Below are positions 1-13,220 of a stretch of 64,000 bases of DNA, piece by piece. The DNA comes from Cannabis sativa (Eukaryota; Streptophyta; Magnoliopsida; Rosales; Cannabaceae): the NCBI RefSeq assembly GCF_029168945.1, contig NC_083607.1, positions 35,759,257 through 35,823,256 on the forward strand, given 5' to 3'. A model generated the notes under the pieces. It saw only the letters and a list, made by a program, of their open reading frames with translations, did no database searches and was not told where the DNA came from. Position numbers and translations under genes: made by a program. How positions within the stretch are numbered: position 1 is the first letter of the stretch; every line of letters begins with the position of its first letter.

Positions 1-223
1 AAAGGAAAGGAAATAGAATTAAGTTTCTATTCTATTTCATAAATATAATTTTTTTTATATATAAAATTAGAGTAAAAAATGTTAGTCTACAATACTAACA
101 TTATCAATAACAGAATCAAAACAATTTCAAAATCGTTGCCTTGCACTAATAACAATTTCAAAATCACAGGACAAAAAAGACATTCCATTCCTAGTCTTCT
201 ACAATAGATAATTTGATGATCGA
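1..223. other. A+T-rich leader of the MULE transposase
   Basis: Non-coding A+T-rich DNA ahead of the first transposase ATG at 224. It probably holds the promoter and 5' leader of the element, but no clear terminal inverted repeat or target duplication can be made out. A 16-base direct match (ATTATCAATAACAGAA) links about 102-120 with 17108-17125. Confidence 0.4.
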
Positions 224-2533
224 ATGAATTATGAAAATTATGAAGTTAGTGGACATTACATTTCAGTCAATTGTAAGTATGAAGAATTGCAACGGAAGTT
301 GAAAGAGGTCCTGGAATGCAACCAAGAAAACACTGTTTTGCAACTGAAATATCAAGTCAAAGAAGGATACAAATCATTGAGGATAAAGGATGATCAAAGC
401 CGGCATTTCTACATACAACTAAAACTGAAGGAACCGGACTTCACAACATACCCATTGTGTGTGAATGTCATCAACAACCCACCAACAACAATCAATCCAT
501 CGTTCTTGGAAAATAACAATGCATTAATTGCACATACAAACGCATTTGAAATGATGGAATACAATGCAGCAACAGCAGAAGACTCAACAAATCAACAACA
601 TACAATTGAAGCTACAATACTGGAAGATGGGGGAGAAAATCTTGACTTCATGGACTATGCAAAACTTGTGGTAGAGGAAATGGTTGAGCAACTGGAAAAC
701 AACAAAAACAGGGAGCCAGAAATCACAGATTATGACAAACTACTAATCACAGATCCGCAACATCCTGAAATAGAAAAAGCCCAAATATTCAAAGACAAAG
801 AAACACTCCAGAGTGTGCTTGGTTTCTATGCAATTAGAAACAACTTCCAATTCAGAGTGAAAAAATCATGTGGAAGAATATACAAAATTTGTTGCTTGGA
901 TACAAAATGCAAGTGGGCACTAACGGCATCCAGAAACGGACCAACGAAGTCATTCATAATTTGAAAGTATGACAGAAAGGTGACACACACTTGTGATCTA
1001 AACATAAGATTTGCCGACAAAAGACAATCTGCAATGAAGTTGATTGGAAACTACATCAAGCCACGGTTTACCAACATAAAAACAACTCAAACGCCACAAA
1101 ACATCAGAGGAGAAATGAAACACAAATATGGGGTGAGAATGAACTACATGAGAGCTTGGAGAAGCAAAGAGCAAGCGCAAGAAGAATTACGAGGAAAAGC
1201 CAACGAATCATACAAGCTGCTGCCAAGTTTTTTGCACATGCTGCAGAAAACTAATCACGGAACTATCGTGCACATGCAAACAGAGGAAGACAACAGCCTC
1301 AAGTCCTTGTTTACGGCACTAGATACTTCAATAAAAGGATGGAAGAAGTGCAAACCTATAATAGTTGTTGACGGAACTTTCCTTAAATCAACATATGGAG
1401 GTTCATTGCTCTCTGCTTGTACATAGGATGGAAATGGGCACATTTTTCCGCTAGCTTTTTCTGTTGTGGATTCAGAAAACAACAACTCATGGCAATGATT
1501 TTTCACAAAACTAAGAGAAACATATGGGATCAGAGAGGAACAGTGCTTGATCTCAGACAGACATGAGAGCATAATTAAGGCAGCTGCTCAAGTATTTCCA
1601 AAAATAATGCATGGCTATTGTGTATACCACCTGTTAAGCAATCTGAAAGCAACCTTCAAGAAGAATGCAAGCAAGCTCGATAAACCATTCTTCCCTGCAG
1701 CAAGAGCATACATAGAGAGAAAATTTAAATACCATATGAGCGAGCTGGACAGCTTGGACATTCGTGTCAGACCATATTTACAACAAGTTCGATACCATTA
1801 ATGGTCAAGATACCACAACAACCACAACATGTATTCAACTATGACTTCAAACATTGCTGAATCTCTAAATGCAGCAAACTTAGCAGCTAGAGAACTACCA
1901 ATCACAACACTGATGGAGTCATTGAGAGCTTTGATACAACAATGGACAAACACAAACAGGAACAAGGCACAGAAAACAACACCTACAACAGAGAAAAAGC
2001 TAGCCAACAACTTTGTGGACTCAATGACAAAAAATGTAAAATCTCTTTAAACTTTAAGTTGCGTTACAGTTTCTTAATAGTTTATTTTTCAGTTTCATAT
2101 ACAGAATGACAATTGATAAAATTGACCTAATTTGTAGGTAAACCCAATAAACGAGAGCATGTTCGAAGTAGTAGAACTAACAAGATCATGGGTAATCAAT
2201 CTAAAGGAGAAAACATGCAGTTGCAACCGATTCCAACTTGACAAACTACCGTGCGCTCATGCGCTTGCTGTGATAAAAGAGAGGAACTTGAATGTTTACA
2301 ACTACTGTTCAGGTTATTACACGACAAGAACATGGCTTGAAACATACAACAACTCAACATATCCGGTGCACAATCACACAACATGGGATGTACCACAGAA
2401 CATAAAAGTTATCATTGTTCTGCCACCAAACCAGAAAATAAGATCTAGAAGACCAAGGAAAAGAAGATTTATAGCTGATTGGGATACAAAAAATAGAAGG
2501 TGCAGCAAATGTGGTAAACACGGACACAACTGA
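224..2533 (+). pseudogene. MULE transposase, copy 1 (most complete N-terminus, broken)
   Basis: This is a MuDR/FAR1-like transposase, a nuclear DNA-binding integrase-fold enzyme. The N-terminal part (224-964, 246 aa) has a putative PB1-like start and a Cys-containing MuDR-type DNA-binding region near its end. The MULE catalytic block follows, with VVDGTFLKS near 1365 and DRHESIIKAAAQVFP near 1555. After it come a SWIM zinc finger (CSCNRF...PCAHA, 2217-2260) and a CCHC-like knuckle (CSKCGKHGHN). The frame is broken by TGA at 962-964, TAG at 1424-1426, TGA at 1496-1498, TAA at 1799-1801 and TGA at 2531-2533. A probable intron lies at about 2035-2137, because the reading resumes as VNPINESMFEVVE at 2138. 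The TAG and TAA are private to this copy, whereas the TGAs are shared with copies 2 and 3. It is a pseudogene unless the element is recoded, which is unlikely. Confidence 0.88.
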
Positions 2534-3132
2534 AAGACATGCAACAATCAAGCAATAAAATAGATACATCTGAATTTTTTGAATTGTTTAATTCTCTAAG
2601 AGAATTCACACAAGATTATATGTTATATTTGGTAGATTGATATTATTTGGCAAATTTCAAATAGTTTGCTAATAGTTGCAAAATAGTTTCATAACAGTTT
2701 TGACACTTGTTAATGTTTAACTACGAAAAGAATTTAATTATTAAATTTTTTAAAAAGTCTGATATTAATTTATAAAATATGATTAATTAGGATAATAAAA
2801 ATGTTACAAAACAGTGAAGAATACATTGTTACACAATTAAAATTACAAGTATGCTTAACATTGCAATTTTTTTTATATACAGTTACATAATAGTTTCTAT
2901 ATAGTTGAACGACTTTATAAAAAAACATAATAAATTGGAAAAACATAAAACTGATGCTGATACAAAACATAAAAAAAAAATAACATATTATAATGATTAA
3001 TGTCAAATATTCTAAAAGTTTAAAACCAGATCTAGAATATAAAACAAATATAATACCTAAACACATAAAATAAATAACAATTGTCTGATAATAAAATCGA
3101 CCAATAACAACAAATTCACTAAAAAAAAGACA
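2534..3132. other. Intergenic 3' region between convergent MULE genes
   Basis: A+T-rich DNA between the 3' end of the transposase (+) and the 3' end of the ULP-like gene (-). The matching segments in copies 2 and 3 are 7876-8475 and 13221-13821. It presumably holds both polyadenylation regions. No open frame here is supported. Confidence 0.6.
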
Positions 3133-5031
3133 CTACTTTTTCAATTTAGAAGCCTTGGAAGACTTGCTTTGCTTCTCATCCTCGCTATCAATAATTTCAT
3201 TAATTTTCCTTTGCCCGTATGAGAAGAAAAGGGCAGCAAGTCGAGTACGATAAACTTCAATGTCGAAATCAGCATGAACATCTTTTTCATGGATGAAGAA
3301 CTCGACAAATGCAGCCACAAATGCTCCGCAATCACTAATAACCAGAAAAGGAAAAACACAGTTAAACAACTAAAATACAACATAAAATTAACTTAAAAAA
3401 AACAACTCACTTTTTCTGCAGAGATGGAAGACCAGCAATCTCCACAACTCTTAGAGGAGCTTTAGGGTCAGAACCTAAATCAGGAACATGGGACCTATTC
3501 TTCCAAAATTCAAGTAGATCAAAAAATAAAGGCAGTAAAACATAATAAGCCTTCATTCCATTCCTAGCTGCAGGATTCATTTTGGCATTCCTCAAGGAAT
3601 TATAAAGAAACAAAATCCCCTCATTCAAGTCAAGACAACCAAAAACCCAATGACTTTCCTTCCTAAGATTTATGATGAATAAGACATGATTGGCTTCATA
3701 TCAAGGCTTAGAAAACGGAATTTACAAACCTCGTATGTAATGCTATTGGGTGAGCAGCATGTATGTGCGACATCTTTATTTTCATTGCCTTGGCTTTTTT
3801 GAACTTGTGGTATAACGCTTGAATGGAATCATCGAAGAGGCAATCAGCTGTTGCAAAATTCAGTGTAACAGCAGAAGAATATTTACCTTTTTTCCTAAGG
3901 TAATAGAATATAGTGTTCATATGCTGAAACAAAAAAATACAGAAACACAAAATAGAAAGTTCAAAACTATTTAAAAAACCTAAATACAACAACTAAACTA
4001 AAAAACAATGATAAAACAACTATCATAAATTTTAAAAGAAAAGATAAACTTTACCGAGTCATTGATAAACATGTCACAGGTAGCCAAATGATAAATCTTC
4101 AACATAATCAACACCTAATCTAAACTCTGGGGAAATTTCTTCGCACCATCAACATAACAATTGAAATGCCTAAAACAACAAACAAACAACAAAAAAACAA
4201 TATTGAATCAAATATTTGCAAAAATAAAAATAAAATTCAAACAAAAAACAGAATACAAAAATAGAAACAATAAAATAGTCACCTAGGATGTTTTAGAAAA
4301 CCTTCACCAACCCAAGCATCAAACTTTGCCTTAATTTCAGGAGAGACGGGATCAACAAATGAATCGTTAAGAGCGTAAAGGCCCTTCACATAAGTAACCA
4401 TCTTAAAATCCCTCTTCTCTCCTCCTGATTGAGAACCTGGTGACATTACCTCCATTGGAGTGCTCCTCACATCAGCCAACCCAATCAACAAAAGGCAATT
4501 TCAATGCCGGTCCACGCTTTCTCTTATCCATAAGAGGAGTATCAGAAACAGTGTTCTCAGCTTTTTTATCAGAAGGAATGATAGCTGTCTTTTCAACAAC
4601 AAGACTTGGATTTTGTTTTGGGACTTGAAAAAAAACAAATTGAAAATCAGGAAAAGGAACAATTGCAAAACAAACATAAAACTGCCAAGCAATTAAAATA
4701 AAACATATTTTACTAGCAAACAAATTAAACTACACTTACATTGATTTTACGAACAACTTCTAAACCAGCCAACACAACTTGGCCCTCATCAATTTCAAGC
4801 TGGCTTAAACCATCAAAAAAATCATCCCCTTTTAAACTAGACTCTTTGGCCTTAACGTTCTCAACATCCTTAGCCCTCTCATCACTAACAGTCTCAGATT
4901 GATTCACATCAGCAGCAGGAACATCACTAACAACCTTATCATCTCTGGCATCATCACCACCATTTTTAACCAACTCATCACCATCATCGGAGTCGGAATT
5001 AATATTTTCAGGATCAGGCAATTCCTTGTCG

Positions 5032-5090
<59 letters not shown>

Positions 5091-6110
5091 TTGTGTCACT
5101 AACTCATCAGATGATTTATCCTGAATCAAACAACAGTAATGCAACTAAAATAAAATAGGAAAAAAAACTAAAAACAAAGCATGTAAAAACAGAAACAATA
5201 AACTCTAATTATATACCTCATCAGAAGGTCGACGATGAATGACATTAACTTTTTCTTGAATATCCTTAATTGCAGTCATTACAGACTTGAAATGAAGGTC
5301 AACAAAACACCTCAAGGAAATGAAGTCTTCGGCCAAGAATTCTTGATTCGAAATGACCAGCTCCAACTTAGATTTCAACAAATTAATGTCCTTTGAATCA
5401 AATTTCTTAGAAGATGAACAACTCTCAAATGTTTGCTTCGATATACCGCAGTCATCAATAGAATCATCTAGAAATAAACCTTCCAATTGTAGCTTCTGCC
5501 TCTCCTCATCAGTAGGACAAATATTTTTAATCCTTAACTGAAAATCATAATCAAAACAACAAAATATGAAGCAAAAACAATTAAATAACAAAATATTAAT
5601 AAAACAACACAAAAAAAAAAACAGTAAAGAAACTGAAAAATCACCTTGTTCAACGGCAAATCAAAAATCTTGCTCTTCAAGTCTCTGAGAGTTGGATTTT
5701 TGGTCACAATGGTATTGCTCTAATTTAGAATTCTTGGAATCTTGGATGAAACTATTTTGTAGAAAGTGTTTACCATGGCAGTACAACATTCATAAAACCA
5801 AATAATAAACACCCACGGACAGCCCAAAGCTCTATACCAACCATCATACTGACCCCCTTTTCTTCTTTCTTATTTTTCCTTTTAATCCCATGATGTATTC
5901 TACCTTTGAATGAATCAATAGTCAATTTAAAGGACTCCCTACCCCAACAATACTCATCCCAACGACCGCTATCAACAACATCTAGATCAAACCTAGAAAC
6001 TTCTTTATCTAGAGTATTGCTAAGAAGAAAACATTGGATAAAATACAGCACAGGCAATTTCAAACCAAGAGACTCGTCCAGACCCCACCTACTCCCCAAA
6101 AAAGCATCCT
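3133..6110 (-). pseudogene. ULP1-like cysteine protease gene of the MULE, copy 1 (truncated, frameshifted)
   Basis: This is a C48 (ULP1/SENP-like) peptidase gene read on -. In order it has the tail of a DUF1985-type region (from 6110, with YCWGRESFKLTIDSFKGR), a helical region (5205-5612), a poly-Asp acidic stretch (near 5090-5032), a basic/proline linker, and the protease block. The His motif SHWVFGCLDL lies near 3650 and the Cys motif SDCGAFVAAFVEFF near 3320, so a His/Asp/Cys triad can be seen. Introns probably separate the blocks. A 2-base deletion near 3743, relative to copies 2 and 3, breaks the frame before the catalytic His, and a second 2-base deletion near 4478 breaks the linker. 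The 5' end is cut by the tandem joint. ULP1 proteins cleave SUMO-type modifiers; the role of such proteases in MULEs is not settled. Confidence 0.85.
5032..5090 (+). repeat. (TCA)n microsatellite coding poly-Asp, MULE copy 1
   Basis: An uninterrupted TCA/ATC trinucleotide run that reads as an aspartate stretch in the - strand ULP-like gene. It sits in an already acidic region of that protein. Confidence 0.97.
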
Positions 6111-7875
6111 GAAATAGAAAAAGCCTAAATATACAAAGACAAAGAAACACTCCAGAGTGTGCTTGGTTTCTATGCAATTAGAAACAACTTCCATTCAGAG
6201 TGCAAAAATCATGTGCAAGAATATACAAAATTTGTTGCTTGGATACAAAATGCAAGTGGGCACTAACGGCATCCAGAAACGGACCAACGAAGTCATTCAT
6301 AATTTGAAAGTATGACAGAAAGGTGACACACACTTGTGATCTAAACATAAGATTTGCCGACAAAAGACAATCTACAATGAAGTTGATTGGAAACTACATC
6401 AAGCCACGGTTTACCAACATAAAAACAACTCAAACGCCACAAGACATCAGAGGAGAAATGAAACACAAGTATGGGATGAGAATGAACTACATGAAAGCTT
6501 GGAGAAGCAAAGAGCAAGCGCAAGAAGAATTACGAGGAAAAGCCAACGAATCATACAAGATGCTGCCAAGTTTTTTGCACATGCTGCAGAAAACTAATCA
6601 CGGAACTATCGTGCACATGCAAACAGAGGAAGACAACAACTTCAAGTACTTGTTTATGGCACTAGATGCTTCAATAAAAGGATGGAAGAAGTGCAAACCT
6701 ATAATAGTTGTTGACGGAACTTTCCTTAAATCAACATATGGAGGTTCATTGCTCTCTGCTTGTACACAAGATGGAAATGGGCACATTTTTCCGCTAGCTT
6801 TTTCTATTGTGGATTCAGAAAACAACAACTCATGGCAATGATTTTTCACAAAACTAAGAGAAACATATGGGATCAGAGAGGAACAGTGCTTGATCTCAGA
6901 CAGACATGAGAGCATAATTAAGGCAGCTGCTCAAGTATTTCCAAAAATAATGCATGGCTATTGTGTATACCACCTGTTAAGCAACCTGAAAGCAACCTTC
7001 AAGAAAAATGCAAGCAAGCTCGATAAACCATTCTTCGCTGCAGCAAGAGCATACATAGAGAGAAAATTTAAATACCATATGAGCGAGCTGGACAGCTTGG
7101 ACATTCGTGTCAGACCATATTTACAACAAGTTGGATACCATAAATGGTCAAGATACCACAACAACCACAACGTGTATTCAACTATGACTTCAAACATTGC
7201 TGAATCTCTAAATGCAGCAAACTTAGCAGCTAGAGAACTACCAATCACAACACTGATGGAGTCATTGAGAGCTTTAATACAACAATGGACATACACAAAC
7301 AGGAACAAGGCACAGAAAACAACACCTACGGCAGAGAAAAAGCTAGTCAACAACTTTGTGGACTCATTGACAAAAAATGTAAAATCTCTTTAAACTTTAA
7401 GTTGCGTTACAGTTTCTTAATAGTTTATTTTCAGTTTCATATACAGAATGACAATTGATAAAATTGACCTAATTTGTAGGTAAACCCAATAAACGAGAGC
7501 ATGTTCGAAGTAGTAGAACTAACAAGATCATGGGTAATCAATCTAAAGGAGAAAACATGCAGTTGCAACCGATTCCAACTTGACAAACTACCGTGCGCTC
7601 ATGCGCTTGCTGTGATAAAAGAGAGGAACTTGAATGTTTACAACTACTGTTCAGGTTATTACACGACAAGAACATGGCTTGAAACATACAGCAGCTCAAC
7701 ATATCCGGTGCACAATCACACAACATGGGATGTACCACAGAACATAAAAGTTATCATTGTTCTGCCACCAAACCAGAAAATAAGATCTGGAAGACCAAGG
7801 AAAAGAAGATTTATAGCTGATTGGGATACAAAAAATAGAAGGTGCAGCAAATGTGGTAAACACGGACACAATTGA
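6105..7875 (+). pseudogene. MULE transposase, copy 2 (5'-truncated, broken)
   Basis: This is a second transposase copy lacking the first 180 codons or so, because the tandem joint at 6105 lies inside the DNA-binding region. The catalytic block reads openly from 6323 to 6841 and from 6890 to 7393, better preserved than copy 1. The SWIM and zinc-knuckle part is at 7501-7875. Stops are TGA at 6305-6307, TGA at 6839-6841 and TGA at 7873-7875. A 1-base deletion near 6193, shared with copy 3, shifts the frame in the DNA-binding region. The intron and SWIM exon are arranged as in copy 1. There is no promoter or start of its own; what lies upstream is the truncated DUF1985 region of the opposite-strand gene. 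Confidence 0.87.
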
Positions 7876-8475
7876 AAGACATGCAACAATCAAGCAATAA
7901 AATAGATACATCTGAATTTTTTGAATTGTTTAATTCTCTATGAGAATTCACAAAAGATTATATGTTATATTTGGTAGATTGATATTATTTGGCAAATTTC
8001 AAATAGTTTGCTAATAGTTGCAAAATAGTTTCATAACAGTTTTGACACTTGTTAATGTTTAACTACGAAAAAAATTTAAGTATTAAAATTTTTAAAAAGT
8101 CTGATATTAATTTATAAAATATGATTAACTAGGATAATAAAAAAGTTACAAAACAGTGAAGAATACATTGTTACACAATTAAAATTACAAGTATGCTGAA
8201 CATTGCAATTTGTTTGTATACAGTTACATAATAGTTTCTATATAGTTGAACGACTTTATAAAAAACATAATAAATTGGAAAAACATAAAACTGATGCTGA
8301 TACAAAACATAAAAAAAAAAATAACATATTATAATGATTAATGTCAAATATTCTAAAAGTTTAAAACCAGATCCAGAATATAAAACAAATATAATACCTA
8401 AACACATAAAATAAAGAACAATTGTCTGATAATAAAATCAACCAATAACAACAAATTGTCACTAAAAAAAAGACA

Positions 8476-10374
8476 CTACTTTTTCAATTTAGAAGCCTTG
8501 GAAGACTTGCTTTGCTTCTCATCCTCGCTATCAATAATTTCATTAATTTTCCTTTGCCTGTATGAGAAGAAAAGGGCAGCAATTCGAGTACGATAAACTT
8601 CAATGTCGAAATCAGCAGGAACATCTTTTTCATGGATGAAGAACTCGACAAATGCAACCACAAATGCTCCACAATCACTAATAACCAGAAAAGGAAAAAC
8701 ACAGTTAAACAACTAAAATACAACATAAAATTAACTTAAAAACAACAACTCACTTTTTTTGCAGAGATGGAAGACCAACAATCTCCAAACTCTTAGAGGA
8801 GCTTTAGGGTCAGAACCTAAATCAGGAACATGGGACCTATTCTTCCAAAATTCAAGTAGATCAAAAAACAAAGGCAGTAAAACATAATAAGCCTTCATTC
8901 CATTCCTAGCTGCAGGATTCATTTTGGCAGTCCTCAAGGAATTATAAAGAAACAAAATCCCCTCATTCAAGTCAAGACAACCAAAAACCCAATGACTTTC
9001 CTTCCTAAGATTTATGATGAATAAGACATGATTGGCTTCATACCAAGGCTTAGAACACGGAATTCGCAAACCTCGTATGTAATGCGCTATTGGGTGAGCA
9101 GCATGTATGTGCGACATCTTTGTTTTCATTGCCTTGGCTTTATTGAACTTGTGGTATAACGCTTGAATGGAATCATCGAAGAGGCAATCAGCTGTTGCAA
9201 AATTCAGTGTAACAGCAGAAGAATATTTACCTTTTTTACGAAGGTAATAGAATATAGTGTTCATATGCTGAAACAAAAAAATACAGAAACACAAAATAGA
9301 AAGTTAAAAACTATTTAAAAAACTTAAATACAGCAACTAAACTAAAAAACAATGATAAAACAACTATCGTAAATTTTAAAAGAAAACATAAACTTTACCG
9401 AGTCATTGATAAACATGTCAGAGGTAGCCAAATGATAAATCTTCAACATAATCAACACCTAATCTAAACTCTGGGGAAATTTCTTCGCACCATCAACATA
9501 ACAATTGAAATGCCTAAAACAACAAACAAACAACAAAAAAACAATATTGAATCAAATATTTGCAAAAATAAAAATAAAATTCAAACAAAAAACAGAATAC
9601 AAAAATAGAAACAATAAAATAGTCACCTAGGATGTTTTAGAAAACCTTCACCAACCCAAGCATCAAACTTTGCCTTAATTTCAGGAGAGACGGGATCAAC
9701 AAATGAATCGTTAAGAGCGTAAAGGCCCTTCACATAAGTAACCATCTTAAAATCCCTCTTCTCTCCTCCTGATTGAGAACCTGGTGACATTACCTCCATT
9801 GGAGTGCTCCTCACATCAGCCAACCCAATCAACAAAAGGCAATTTCAATGCCGGTCCACGATTTCTCTTATCCATAAGAGGAGTATCAGAAACAGTGTTC
9901 TCAGCTTTTTTATCAGAAGGAATGATAGCTGTCTTTTCAACAACAAGACTTGGATTTTGTTTTGGGACCTGAAAAAAAAACAAATTGAAAATCAGGAAAA
10001 GGAACAATTGCAAAACAAACATAAAACTGCCAAGCAATTAAAATAAAACATATTTTTACTAGCAAACAAATTAAACTACACTTACATTGATTTTACGAAC
10101 AACTTCTAAACCAGCCAACACAACTTGGCCCTCATCAATTTCAAGCTGGCTTAAACCATCAAAAAAATCATCCCCTTTTAAACTAGACTCTTTGGCCTTA
10201 ACGTTCTCAACATCCTTAACCCTCTCATCACTAACAGTCTCAGATTGATTCACATCAGCAGCAGGAACATCACTAACAACCTTATCATCTCTGGCATCAT
10301 CACCACCATTTTTAACCAACTCATCACCATCATCGGAGTCGGAATTAATATTTTCAGGATCAGGCAATTCCTTG

Positions 10375-10436
<62 letters not shown>

Positions 10437-11455
10437 TTGTGTCACTAACTCATCAGATGATTTATCCTGAATCAAACAACAGTAATGCAACTAAAATAAA
10501 ATAGGAAAAAAAACTAAAAACAAAGCATGTAAAAACAGAAACAATAAACTCTAATTATATACCTCATCAGAAGGTCGACGATGAATGACATTAACTTTTT
10601 CTTGAATATCCTTAATTGCAGTCATTACAGACTTGAAATGAAGGTCAACAAAACACCTCAAGGAAATGAAGTCTTCGGCCAAGAATTCTTGATTCAAAAT
10701 GACCAACTCCAACTTAGATTTCAACAAATTAATGTCCTCTGAATCAAATTTCTTAGAAGATGAACAACTCTCAAATGTTTGCTTCGATATACCGCAGTCA
10801 TCAATAGAATCATCTAGAAATAAACCTTCCAATTGTAGCTTCTGCCTCTCCTCATAAGTAGGACAAATATTTTTAATCCTTAACTGAAAATCATAATCAA
10901 AACAACAAAATATGAAGCAAAAACAATTAAATAACAAAATATTAATAAAACAACACAAAAAAAAAACAGTAAAGAAACTGAAAAATCACCTTGTTCAACG
11001 GCAAATCAAAAATCTTGCTCTTCAAGTCTCTGAGAGTTGGATTTTTGGTCACAATGGTATTGCTCTAATTTAGAATTCTTGGAATCTTGGATGAAACTAT
11101 TTTGTAGAAAGTGTTTACCATGGCAGTACAACATTCATAAAACCAAATAATAAACACCCACGGACAGCCCAAAGCTCTATACCAACCATCATACTGACCC
11201 CCTTTTCTTCTTTCTTATTTTTCCTTTTAATCCCATGATGTATTCTACCTTTGAATGAATCAATAGTCAATTTAAAGGACTCCCTACCCCAACAATACTC
11301 ATCCCAACGACCGCTATCAACAACATCTAGATCAAACCTAGAAACTTCTTTATCTAGAGTATTGCTAAGAACAAAACATTGGATAAAATACAGCACAGAC
11401 AATTTCAAACCAAGAGACTCGTCCAGACCCCACCTACTCCCCAAAAAAGCATCCT
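8476..11455 (-). pseudogene. ULP1-like cysteine protease gene of the MULE, copy 2 (truncated, frameshifted)
   Basis: The domain order is the same as in copy 1. Here the catalytic block is open from 9294 down to 8731 (187 aa), including HIHAAHPIAHYIRGL and SHWVFGCLDL, so the lesion of copy 1 near 3743 is absent. A 1-base deletion near 8787, shared with copy 3, instead shifts the frame after the DPKAPLRV motif, before the Cys exon (SDCGAFVVAFVEFF, 8476-8712). The linker frameshift near 9823 is shared with copy 1. The DUF1985 region is truncated at the tandem joint. It is non-functional as it stands. Confidence 0.85.
10375..10436 (+). repeat. (TCA)n microsatellite coding poly-Asp, MULE copy 2
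   Basis: The same tract as in copy 1 and close to it in length, again uninterrupted, in frame as Asp codons on -. Confidence 0.97.
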
Positions 11456-13220
11456 GAAATAGAAAAAGCCTAAATATACAAAGACAAAGAAACACTCCAG
11501 AGTGTGCTTGGTTTCTATGCAATTAGAAACAACTTCCATTCAGAGTGCAAAAATCATGTGCAAGAATAAACAAAATTTGTTGCTTGGATACAAAATGCAA
11601 GTGGGCACTAACGGCATCCAGAAACGGACCAACGAAGTCATTCATAATTTGAAAGTATGACAGAAAGGTGACACACACTTGTAATCTAAACATAAGATTT
11701 GCCGACAAAAGACAATCTACAATGAAGTTGATTGGAAACTACATCAAGCCACGGTTTACCAACATAAAAACAACTCAAACGCCACAAGACATCAGAGGAG
11801 AAATGAAACACAAGTATGGGGTGAGAATGAACTACATGAAAGCTTGGAGAAGCAAAGAGCAAGCGCAAGAAGAATTACGAGGAAAAGCCAACGAATCATA
11901 CAAGATGCTGCCAAGTTTTTTGCACATGCTGCAGAAAACTAATCACGGAACTATCGTGCACATGCAAACAGAGGAAGACAACAACTTCAAGTACTTGTTT
12001 ATGGCACTAGATGCTTCAATAAAAGGATGGAAGAAGTGCAAACCTATAATAGTTGTTGACGGAACTTTCCTTAAATCAACATATGGAGGTTCATTGCTCT
12101 TTGCTTGTACACAAGATGGAAATGGGCACATTTTTCCGCTAGCTTTTTCTATTGTGGATTCAGAAAACAACAACTCATGGCAATGATTTTTCACAAAACT
12201 AAGAGAAACATATGGGATCAGAGAGGAACAGTGCTTGATCTCAGACAGACATGAGAGCATAATTAAGGCAGCTGCTCAAGTATTTCCAAAAATAATGCAT
12301 GGCTATTGTGTATACCACCTGTTAAGCAACCTGAAAGCAACCTTCAAGAAAAATGCAAGCAAGCTCGATAAACCATTCTTCGCTGCAGCAAGAGCATACA
12401 TAGAGAGAAAATTTAAATACCATATGAGCGAGCTGGACAGCTTGGACATTCGTGTCAGACCATATTTACAACAAGTTGGATACCATAAATGGTCAAGATA
12501 CCACAACAACCACAGCGTGTATTCAACTATGACTTCAAACATTGCTGAATCTCTAAATGCAGCAAACATAACAGCTAGAGAACTACCAATCACAACACTG
12601 ATGGAGTCATTGAGAGCTTTAATACAACAATGGACATACACAAACAGGAACAAGGCACAGAAAACAACACCTACGGCAGAGAAAAAGCTAGTCAACAACT
12701 TTGTGGACTCATTGACAAAAAATGTAAAATCTCTTTAAACTTTAAGTTGCGTTACAGTTTCTTAATAGTTTATTTTCAGTTTCATATACAGAATGACAAT
12801 TGATAAAATTGACCTAATTTGTAGGTAAACCCAATAAACGAGAGCATGTTCGAAGTAGTAGAACTAACAAGATCATGGGTAATCAATCTAAAGGAGAAAA
12901 CATGCAGTTGCAACCGATTCCAACTTGACAAACTACCGTGCGCTCATGCGCTTGCTGTGATAAAAGAGAGGAACTTGAATGTTTACAACTACTGTTCAGG
13001 TTATTACACGACAGGAACATGGCTTGAAACATACAGCAGCTCAACATATCCGGTGCACAATCACACAACATGGGATGTACCACAGAACATAAAAGTTATC
13101 ATTGTTCTGCCACCAAACCAGAAAATAAGATCTGGAAGACCAAGGAAAAGAAGATTTATAGCTGATTGGGATACAAAAAATAGAAGGTGCAGCAAATGTG
13201 GTAAACACGGACACAATTGA
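11450..13220 (+). pseudogene. MULE transposase, copy 3 (5'-truncated, broken)
   Basis: This is a third copy, almost the same as copy 2. Open blocks lie at 11668-12186 (MULE catalytic region with VVDGTFLKS), 12235-12738 and 12846-13220 (SWIM finger and zinc knuckle). It carries the same three TGA codons, at 11650-11652, 12184-12186 and 13218-13220, plus the 1-base deletion near 11538. Small coding differences from copy 2 include a changed residue in the AANLAAREL stretch near 12570. It cannot make a full transposase. Confidence 0.87.

Larger units (their letters stand above)
761..6104 (+). repeat. MULE tandem unit, copy 1 (5344 bp)
   Basis: This is the first of three tandem units. It starts at CATCCT (761-766) inside the transposase N-terminal region and ends where the next CATCCT (6105-6110) joins the DUF1985 region back to the transposase. 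It carries the transposase domain, SWIM and zinc-knuckle regions on + and most of the ULP-like gene on -. It differs from copies 2 and 3 at many shared positions in its left three quarters, and agrees with copy 2 to the right of about 4290. Confidence 0.93.
6105..11449 (+). repeat. MULE tandem unit, copy 2 (5345 bp, chimeric)
   Basis: This is the middle tandem unit. From 6105 to about 9421 its diagnostic bases match copy 3. From about 9636 to its right end they match copy 1, apart from a few changes private to single copies. The switch lies inside about 215 bp with no informative difference. Both of its edges are the CATCCT joint. Confidence 0.93.

Noticed and set aside
962..2533. Recoding of TGA as Trp in the transposase.
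   Set aside because: Other stops (TAG, TAA) and frameshifts are also present, and copia and gypsy genes beside it show the same decay. Ordinary mutation explains it.
4899..5102. Poly-Ile and poly-Met frames over the TCA repeat.
   Set aside because: They are other frames of the microsatellite; the acidic Asp frame on - is the one that fits the gene.
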